Assembly (NCBI GenBank): GCA_029062725.1
Contig: JAIDPP010000104.1
Coordinates: 1 to 11,245, forward strand
Direction of reading: 5' to 3'
Origin: Muribaculaceae bacterium
GTDB taxonomy: Bacteria; Bacteroidota; Bacteroidia; Bacteroidales; Muribaculaceae
DNA length: 11,245 bases
Part shown: one piece after another, positions 6,261-11,245 of the stretch
Layout: the number at the start of each line of letters is the position of its first letter
Position numbering within the stretch: position 1 is the stretch's first letter
The notes under the pieces: model-generated
What the model saw: the letters and a program-made list of their open reading frames with translations, nothing else
Told to the model about the DNA's origin: nothing
The model's database searches: none
Made by a program: the position numbers and the translations under genes

Positions 6261-6291
6261 TTGGTAAAAGGTATGATTAACGTTAATTTTG
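6261..6291 (+). promoter_or_regulatory. Promoter of the divIC-coaX-lptC operon with overlapping palindrome
   Basis: TTG (6261-6263), 20 bases, then TAATTTTG (6284-6291), a full match to the Bacteroidota consensus with the same spacing as the promoter at 940-970. Transcription should start near 6298, giving a leader of about 55 bases. The perfect 12-bp palindrome ATTAACGTTAAT (6276-6287) covers the first half of the -7 element and could be an operator. ATTAACGT recurs at 6173-6180, nearer the divergent sigma gene. Confidence 0.8.
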
Positions 6292-6307
6292 CAGTCAACT
6301 CCGGAGG

Positions 6308-6332
6308 CCGGGGCTTGTCAGAAAGCTTCCGG
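6308..6332 (+). promoter_or_regulatory. Hairpin in the leader of the divIC-like gene
   Basis: CCGG (6308-6311) pairs with CCGG (6329-6332), and GCTT (6313-6316) with AAGC (6323-6326), around a 6-base loop, with a small 1x2 internal loop. It ends 20 bases before the ATG at 6353 and has no T tract. A role in translation or mRNA stability is possible but unproven. Confidence 0.35.
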
Positions 6333-6352
6333 ACGTCAAAAATCAAGCGTCT

Positions 6353-6661
6353 ATGAGCGGAAAGATAAAGAAGATGAATTTCTGGGTGCGTCGCCGGTCG
6401 CATATCGCCTTGATCCTGATTCTGGGTCTTGTGGTGGTGATTCTCTTTTTCAACGAAGACACCAGCTATAAGCTTAATATGGAGTATCAGGCTCAGATCA
6501 ACGCGCTTCAGCGCGAGATCAAGGAGTGTGAGGATTCGGCGGCATTCTATCGCGCGCGTCGTCAGGCATTGATGACCGGCACCGAGGAACTGGAGCACAT
6601 CGCCCGTGAGGAATACCACATGCAGAAGGCTTCGGAGGATGTATATATCCTGACGGATTGA
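6353..6661 (+). CDS. DivIC/FtsB-like septum formation initiator protein
   Basis: This 102-residue protein has the layout of the DivIC/FtsB family: a short basic cytoplasmic N-terminus (MSGKIKKMNFWVRRR), one membrane helix (about 18-33), a coiled coil (about 40-72) and a small periplasmic C-terminal part. EELEHIAREEYHMQKASEDVYIL (78-100) is the conserved family tail. Such proteins form a complex with FtsL and FtsQ/DivIB at the division site, which activates the septal peptidoglycan enzymes. Length is usual (about 90-110). The ATG at 6353 lies about 55 bases after the predicted transcription start; an internal ATG at residue 8 is possible but would remove basic residues expected before the membrane helix. 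It heads the plus-strand operon and diverges from the sigma factor gene. Confidence 0.88.
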   Translation: MSGKIKKMNFWVRRRSHIALILILGLVVVILFFNEDTSYKLNMEYQAQINALQREIKECEDSAAFYRARRQALMTGTEELEHIAREEYHMQKASEDVYILTD

Positions 6662-6758
6662 GTTGCTCCGGCTGTGAATATCCGTATTCGGATGCGGTGA
6701 GGAGAGGAGTCCTGAAGTGTAGGGGAAGGTTAGAAAAGAGAGAAAGAATCATTAATAT

Positions 6759-7172
6759 ATGACAAAGATAGAGAAACGCCGTAAGAAAATGGAGACTCTC
6801 TCGCTGATAGGGCTTGTATTGCTCTGCGCGGGTTTGGTGGCTCCGTTTGCCAATATCGGCAGCGAACTGCTTCAGACGGTGTTCAAATACGTATATTCTG
6901 CCGGGGCGCTTCTATATTGCTTCGCACGAATGGTCAACGTCAACGAGGAAGGCGACAGCCTTCGTCTTCGCCGTCTTCGCCGTCTCGAGATGTGGGCCGG
7001 CATAGCGTTTGTGGCCGGAGCCTTTTTCTGGTGGTATAATTCGCTGCGTTATCCGGGGATAGGCTTTTCCCTATCGGTAATGCGCGATACTATAATGTTC
7101 ACGCTCGGCGGAGCTACCATTCAGATAATCGCATCGTGGATGATAGCGGCGAGGATGAAGAAGGAGAAATGA
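6759..7172 (+). CDS. Small four-helix membrane protein of unknown function
   Basis: This 137-residue protein appears to have four membrane helices (about 14-33, 40-58, 79-96 and 108-131). It has a basic N-terminus (TKIEKRRKKME) and a basic C-terminus (AARMKKEK), which suggests both ends face the cytoplasm. The second loop carries the strongly basic RLRRLRRLE (69-77), encoded by a 9-bp tandem repeat. I recognise no functional motif, and I recall only unnamed homologues in this position in Bacteroidales. It starts 97 bases after the divIC-like gene, with no promoter visible in between. Its stop overlaps the coaX start by ATGA, so the two are probably translationally coupled. A role near the membrane or division apparatus would be a guess from neighbours only. 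Confidence 0.82.
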   Translation: MTKIEKRRKKMETLSLIGLVLLCAGLVAPFANIGSELLQTVFKYVYSAGALLYCFARMVNVNEEGDSLRLRRLRRLEMWAGIAFVAGAFFWWYNSLRYPGIGFSLSVMRDTIMFTLGGATIQIIASWMIAARMKKEK

Positions 7173-7906
7173 CCAGGGTATTGACCATCGACATAGGTAA
7201 TACGGCCGCGAAGGGTTCTGTATTTGAGCAGGACAGGCTTCTGATGACAATGATCTGCGACAACCATGATGCCGACAGCCTGATCCGCATGGCTGAGGAG
7301 TATGGCTGCGAGGGTGCTGTTTTCTGCAATGTTGCAGGCCGTGACCATGAGTTTGGGGAACGCCTGCGGAAATCGCTCGGGCGTCCCGTGCTTGAGCTTA
7401 CATCGGAGACACCGCTTCCGATCGATGTGGAATATGCTACTCCGCAGACCTTAGGCGTTGACCGCATCGCTGCAGCTGCCGGGGCGGTATATAAATATGG
7501 AGGAAATGTTCTGGTGGTTGACGCCGGTACGGCCGTGACCCTTGACCTTGTAAGCGAGGGACGCTTCATGGGCGGGAACATTTCTCCGGGGTTGCGGCTC
7601 CGGTTTCGTTCGCTCAACCGTTTCACGGCACGTCTGCCCTTGGTCTGGCCCGACGGAGAGATGCCGGAACGCGGCCGCGACACAGAAACCGCCATACGCT
7701 GCGGCGTGGTAGGAGGGCTGGTAAGCGAGATCGCCGGGGAATATAATGAAACGAAGAAGAAATATCAGGATATACGGCTCATCATGACCGGCGGAGACGC
7801 CGACTTCCTGCTACCAATGCTCGCGGAACGCGGCGTGGAGGGAGAAATCGACCACGAACTTGTGGGACTGGGCCTGGTGACCATTTATTACTATAACCGA
7901 CAATGA
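7169..7906 (+). CDS. coaX: Type III pantothenate kinase
   Basis: This 245-residue cytosolic enzyme uses ATP to phosphorylate pantothenate, the first committed step of coenzyme A synthesis. Type III enzymes belong to the ASKHA fold, need a monovalent cation and escape CoA feedback inhibition. TIDIGNT (6-12) is the phosphate-binding loop. GVDRIAAAAGA (96-106) holds the catalytic Asp98, DAGTAVTLD (118-126) is the second phosphate/cation motif, and GGNISPG (135-141) with RFTARLPL forms the pantothenate side. TGGDADFL is the adenosine-side motif. All are intact. I use the ATG at 7169, which overlaps the previous stop (ATGA) and has AAGGAG (7161-7166) before it. A GTG at 7136 would add eleven acidic residues ahead of the first beta strand and is unlikely. 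The next gene also overlaps by ATGA. Confidence 0.95.
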   Translation: MTRVLTIDIGNTAAKGSVFEQDRLLMTMICDNHDADSLIRMAEEYGCEGAVFCNVAGRDHEFGERLRKSLGRPVLELTSETPLPIDVEYATPQTLGVDRIAAAAGAVYKYGGNVLVVDAGTAVTLDLVSEGRFMGGNISPGLRLRFRSLNRFTARLPLVWPDGEMPERGRDTETAIRCGVVGGLVSEIAGEYNETKKKYQDIRLIMTGGDADFLLPMLAERGVEGEIDHELVGLGLVTIYYYNRQ

Positions 7907-9183
7907 AGAGAATCAGACTAATACTGGCGGCCTTCGCCGCCGTGTTGCTCGCTTCGGCGCAGAATCAGACTTCCCCTTATTCGATGTATGGCTACGGAAT
8001 CTTAGGCGACCGGGCTACCTCGATGCAGCGGCAGATGGGCAGCGTGGGCTACGCGATGAATTCGGGGCGACAGATCAACGTGATGAATCCCGCCTCCTAC
8101 GCGGCCATCGACTCGCTCACCTTCCTTTTCGACCTCGGTGCCGACATTACTTTCCTGCGGAGCAGCGAGAACGGTCAGACAGAAAACACCGTAGGCGGCG
8201 GCGTGGATTACCTCACGATGCAGTTCCCGATCGGCCACCACATGGGAGGCTCGTTCGGTCTGCTTCCCTACAGCTCGGTAGGCTACGCCTTCGGTAACGA
8301 GATTGCTCACGGAACGATGTCGAATCAGGGTTCCGGGGGTATCAACCAGCTTTATCTCGGTTGGGCCGGAGAACTCAAGGGGGTGTCGCTGGGCTTCAAT
8401 GTGAGCTATGATTTCGGCAACCTTGTCAACGACGTGTTCACAACAAGCCAAAGCGGCGCCCAGGCGAAGTATGAGCATGTGATGCAGATACGCGACTGGA
8501 ACATCAATATCGGCGCTCAATATACCAGACGCTGGGATCGATTCCACAAACTGGTGGTCGGACTGACGTATTCCCCGAAAAAGACCATGCTCGGTAAGAC
8601 CTGGGTGACGTCGCAGGAGATGGTGCAGGACCAGCTTCCCACCACTCTGGGTTACATGAATATGAAGAACAGGTATTACTCCCCCAACAGTGTGGGAGCC
8701 GGAGTAAGCTATACTTTCGAGAAATCCTATCGCCTGATGGTGGAGGCCGATCTTACATGGCAGCAATGGTCTAAGGCGGAATACTCGGCGATCTATGACG
8801 ACCGCACGCTTGCCGGGCAGAATCCCTCGGGAATGAAAGATATCCTCGCTCCCGGAATGAAATTCTACGACCGCACCCGTTACGCAGCAGGCGCGGAGTT
8901 CACACCCGCTATCCGGGGTAACTACTGGCAGAGGATTAACTATCGTCTTGGCGCTTACTATGCCAATGACTATCTGAATATTAACGGTAACCGTCTTAAG
9001 GAGATGGCGGTGACTTGCGGTTTCGGACTGCCTACCTACGAGGGAAAGACCATGATCAACCTCGGCTTCGAATGGAAACGACGCCACGCCACACCTCAGC
9101 AGCTTGTAAGCGAGAACTACTTCAACATCACTCTTGGAATAAACTTCAACGAGGTATGGTTCTGGCAGCGTAAGATTCGATAA
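7903..9183 (+). CDS. Outer membrane beta-barrel protein, FadL-like
   Basis: This 426-residue protein has a clear signal peptide (MKRIRLILAAFAAVLLASA, cleavage likely after residue 19). The rest is rich in alternating aromatic and small residues typical of beta-barrel strands. The mature start, SPYSMYGYGILGD, then MNPASYAAIDSLTFLFDLG, recalls FadL/PorV-like proteins of Bacteroidota, whose Asn-Pro-Ala region follows the N-terminal part. It ends with aromatic strand residues (YFNITLGINFNEVWFWQRKIR, split here only by its final loop), as expected for recognition by the BAM assembly machine. Ligand and role are not known; hydrophobic-compound transport is suggested only by the FadL resemblance. 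It overlaps coaX by ATGA, so its synthesis is probably coupled to that enzyme. It lies 79 bases before lptC. Confidence 0.85.
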   Translation: MKRIRLILAAFAAVLLASAQNQTSPYSMYGYGILGDRATSMQRQMGSVGYAMNSGRQINVMNPASYAAIDSLTFLFDLGADITFLRSSENGQTENTVGGGVDYLTMQFPIGHHMGGSFGLLPYSSVGYAFGNEIAHGTMSNQGSGGINQLYLGWAGELKGVSLGFNVSYDFGNLVNDVFTTSQSGAQAKYEHVMQIRDWNINIGAQYTRRWDRFHKLVVGLTYSPKKTMLGKTWVTSQEMVQDQLPTTLGYMNMKNRYYSPNSVGAGVSYTFEKSYRLMVEADLTWQQWSKAEYSAIYDDRTLAGQNPSGMKDILAPGMKFYDRTRYAAGAEFTPAIRGNYWQRINYRLGAYYANDYLNINGNRLKEMAVTCGFGLPTYEGKTMINLGFEWKRRHATPQQLVSENYFNITLGINFNEVWFWQRKIR

Positions 9184-9262
9184 GACCTTTCGGGCTGTGT
9201 CCACCCCCGTGACCCCGGTTGAAAGGCCGCAGCGGGGCGACGTCAAGAATAAAAGAGTAGAG

Positions 9263-9922
9263 ATGAGGAATTCAAGGATAATGATGTATCTTTTTCTTTT
9301 CCTCCTTCTGTGCGCCTCGGGTTGCAAGGAAGAGAGGAAGGTCGATGTAGCCGCCTCCCTGAATCCCGACCGGATGGCCACTATGACCACAAAGAACGTT
9401 TCGACGCTCATCAGCGACTCGGGTGTGGTACAATATAAGATTGTGGCACCCCTCTGGAAGGTTTATGACCAGGTGGATACCCCTTTTTGGATCTTCCCCC
9501 AAGGGCTTTTCCTTCAGAAATATGACCGTAGCTTCAAAGTCATTTCAACGGTGGCGGCTGATTCGGCCCGCTATTTCAAGGACCGTAAACTCTGGAAGCT
9601 CATGGGGCGTGTGGAGCTGACCAAGGCTCCCAAAGACTTGTTTCAGTCGGCCGAACTATATTGGGATCAGAGCAAGAACCGGATCTACAGCGATTCCTTC
9701 ATACATATCGAGACCGCCACCCATGTGCTTGAGGGTATCGGATTCGTAAGCAATGACCGCCTTACGGAATACAGGGTGGTCAAACCGATGGGTATCTTCC
9801 CGGTAAATAAGGACAATATAAGGGAGGGTCCGCCGCCTTCCGCCACTTCCTCTTCCACCGTTCAGGACAATACGGAGGAGGGGAGGGTTACGGTGGAAGC
9901 CGTGGCGACCGATTCCATATAA
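9263..9922 (+). CDS. lptC: LPS export protein LptC, lipoprotein form
   Basis: This 219-residue protein begins with a lipoprotein signal peptide: basic MRNSR, hydrophobic MMYLFLFLLL, then CASGC with lipidation expected at Cys21. The body matches LptC: a periplasmic beta-jellyroll that receives lipopolysaccharide from the LptBFG transporter and passes it to LptA. Supporting stretches are SDSGVVQYKIVAPLWKVY, then FLQKYD, VAADSARYFKDRKLWKLMGRV, and ELYWDQSKNRIYSD, which give the repeated strand pattern. Proteobacterial LptC uses a membrane helix; a lipoprotein version is usual in Bacteroidota. The last 30 residues are Ser/Thr/Pro/Glu-rich and probably disordered. The ATG at 9263 is chosen because the signal peptide starts there; a GTG at 9197 would put 22 charged residues before it. 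It is followed 13 bases later by the CNNM/CorC gene. Confidence 0.88.
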   Translation: MRNSRIMMYLFLFLLLCASGCKEERKVDVAASLNPDRMATMTTKNVSTLISDSGVVQYKIVAPLWKVYDQVDTPFWIFPQGLFLQKYDRSFKVISTVAADSARYFKDRKLWKLMGRVELTKAPKDLFQSAELYWDQSKNRIYSDSFIHIETATHVLEGIGFVSNDRLTEYRVVKPMGIFPVNKDNIREGPPPSATSSSTVQDNTEEGRVTVEAVATDSI

Positions 9923-9935
9923 AAATGAAACAAGG

Positions 9936-11219
9936 ATGGATATAACACTTGCAGTCATAATAGCCGTAGCGGCAGTAATATTGTCAGGACTCTTTTCAGG
10001 CAGCGAGATAGCCTACGTGCAGTCGAGTAAAGTAAGGATGGAGATCGACGCTGCGCGCGGAGGATTGGTCGATCGAATCATCGGGCGTTTTTCTCGCCAC
10101 GAGGATATGTTTATCTCCACTCTTCTGGTAGGAAACAATGTGGTGCTCGTCATCTATGGTATAGCTTTCTCGGCGATATTCAATAAATATTTCGCCAGCT
10201 GGTTCGGCGACCGCGAGGCTCTCATGCTTATCTCCAACACAGTGCTTTCGACAGGGATCATCCTGATAGGAGGGGAGTTCATGCCAAAAAGCACTTTCCG
10301 TATCAATCCCAACTTCATGATCAGGCTTGTGGCCCTTCCCCTCTATCTGATCTACCTCTGCCTCTATCCGGTATCATGGTTTGTATCGGCACTCTCCTCC
10401 GGCCTGATGAAGCTCTTCGGACTGGGAACAGCCAAAGACGGCGCCGCGCGGCTTACGATGGAGGAGCTTGACGACTATATCCAGCAGTCGATTACCGAGA
10501 GCGGCGACAAGAAGGCGGTGGAGAACGAAGTCAAAATCTTCCGTCGCGCCATCGACTTCAAGGATACGCCCATCTCGAAGTGCATGACGCCGCGCAACGA
10601 GATCACCGCCGTCCCGATCGAGAGGACGACCCGCGAACAGCTCCTTAAGGTCTTTATCGCGACGGGTCTGTCAAAAGTAGTGGTATATAAGGAGGATATA
10701 GATGATGTGGAAGGATATATTCATGTCTCGGAACTCTTCAACACAACCACCGACTGGCGTGGACGCATCAAGCCCGTGATCTTCACCCCTGAGTCGATGC
10801 TCGCCAACAAAATGATGTCGCGGATGCTGACTGAGAAGAGAAGTCTGGTGATAGTGATCGATGAATTCGGCGGCACTGCCGGCCTCGTCACGCTTGAAGA
10901 CCTTGTGGAAGAGATATTCGGGGAGATAGAGGATGAGCATGACAAGAAACGTGTGATGGGACGCGAGCTACCCGATGGTAGCTTTGAGTTCCCGGGTCGC
11001 ATAGAGATCACCACCCTCAACGAAGATTTCGGCTTCGATATAAAGGAGAGCGAGGAATACCATACCCTCGCCGGCTACATCATCGAAAACCTGCAGGCCC
11101 TTCCCAAGCAAGGGGATTCCTTCGAGTTGAACGGACTGCGGTTCATCATCCTCCGGATGTCAACCACCCGAATTGAGGAGGTGAGGATAATGAAGAATGA
11201 GCAAACCGGGGATGTGTAA
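9936..11219 (+). CDS. CNNM/CorC-family membrane protein with CBS pair
   Basis: This 427-residue protein follows the standard plan of the family often annotated hemolysin. A DUF21/CNNM membrane domain covers about residues 1-190, with GLFSGSEIAY (18-27), LVGNN (64-68) and GEFMPK (113-118), the polar and proline motifs near the ion site. An acidic linker follows (LTMEELDDYIQQSITESG), then two CBS domains (about 205-330) with MTPRNEI and VVIDEFGGTAGLVTLEDLVEEIFGEIEDE. A CorC_HlyC domain (about 340-420) closes the protein. Relatives export magnesium, with the CBS pair sensing ATP-Mg; GldE of gliding Bacteroidota is a related member. Substrate here is inferred from family only. All domains are complete. 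The last gene fully in the window, it is probably co-transcribed with lptC. An ATG at 11232 could begin a next gene, but only 14 bases are visible. Confidence 0.93.
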   Translation: MDITLAVIIAVAAVILSGLFSGSEIAYVQSSKVRMEIDAARGGLVDRIIGRFSRHEDMFISTLLVGNNVVLVIYGIAFSAIFNKYFASWFGDREALMLISNTVLSTGIILIGGEFMPKSTFRINPNFMIRLVALPLYLIYLCLYPVSWFVSALSSGLMKLFGLGTAKDGAARLTMEELDDYIQQSITESGDKKAVENEVKIFRRAIDFKDTPISKCMTPRNEITAVPIERTTREQLLKVFIATGLSKVVVYKEDIDDVEGYIHVSELFNTTTDWRGRIKPVIFTPESMLANKMMSRMLTEKRSLVIVIDEFGGTAGLVTLEDLVEEIFGEIEDEHDKKRVMGRELPDGSFEFPGRIEITTLNEDFGFDIKESEEYHTLAGYIIENLQALPKQGDSFELNGLRFIILRMSTTRIEEVRIMKNEQTGDV

Positions 11220-11245
11220 GCGTCCGGTCACATGATCAGCATAAA

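Noticed and set aside
9184..9262. Upstream GTG start for lptC at 9197 and a weak CCCC/GGGG hairpin with a GAAA loop (about 9212-9238).
   Set aside because: Starting there would place 22 polar residues before the lipoprotein signal. The hairpin has bulges and no T tract, so it is not listed as a feature.
8002..9411. A 469-codon minus-strand frame opposite the barrel protein and lptC.
   Set aside because: It is antisense to two well-supported genes with signal peptides, and its translation shows no domain. Long antisense frames are common opposite GC-biased genes.
11232..11245. ATG at 11232 as the start of a next gene.
   Set aside because: Only four full codons are visible; in related genomes I recall a SurA/PpiD-type isomerase here, but nothing in these bases can confirm it.

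Overview
The window looks like chromosomal core-genome DNA from a member of Bacteroidales (phylum Bacteroidota), possibly the Muribaculaceae; the family is a guess from protein similarity as I remember it. Three things support this. Two promoters match the phylum's TTG-N20-TAnnTTTG pattern exactly, Shine-Dalgarno sequences are largely absent, and the gene set is typical (a DUF4924 protein, a DivIC-like protein, coaX beside an outer membrane protein, and lptC beside a CNNM/CorC protein). I see no insertion sequence, prophage, CRISPR array, tRNA or rRNA.

Region 1 (1-1317) is the tail of the translation operon infC-rpmI-rplT, closed by an intrinsic terminator. Nested hairpins lie between rpmI and rplT, where L20 feedback control might act. 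After rplT comes an independent non-coding transcription unit: a perfect promoter (940-970), a structured RNA (about 977-1217) and its own terminator. Its position after rplT, promoter type and fold fit the Bacteroidales-1 RNA family, and the long rod with a large central bubble resembles 6S RNA.

Region 2 (1320-2117) is an NfsA-type nitroreductase that meets the opposing prfC operon at a bidirectional terminator.

Region 3 (2282-5473, minus strand) is an operon read DUF4924, then rfbD (dTDP-4-dehydrorhamnose reductase), then prfC (release factor 3). It starts from a promoter with a perfect -7 element.

Region 4 (5514-6352) has an ECF-like sigma factor on the minus strand, ended by a strong terminator. 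It diverges from a plus-strand operon across 247 bases that hold a perfect promoter overlapped by a 12-bp palindrome.

Region 5 (6353-11219) is that plus-strand operon: DivIC/FtsB-like division protein, small four-helix membrane protein, coaX (type III pantothenate kinase), outer membrane beta-barrel protein, lptC lipoprotein, and a CNNM/CorC transporter-like protein. Membrane protein/coaX and coaX/barrel pairs overlap by ATGA. The operon joins envelope construction, division and coenzyme A synthesis, and probably continues past the right edge.
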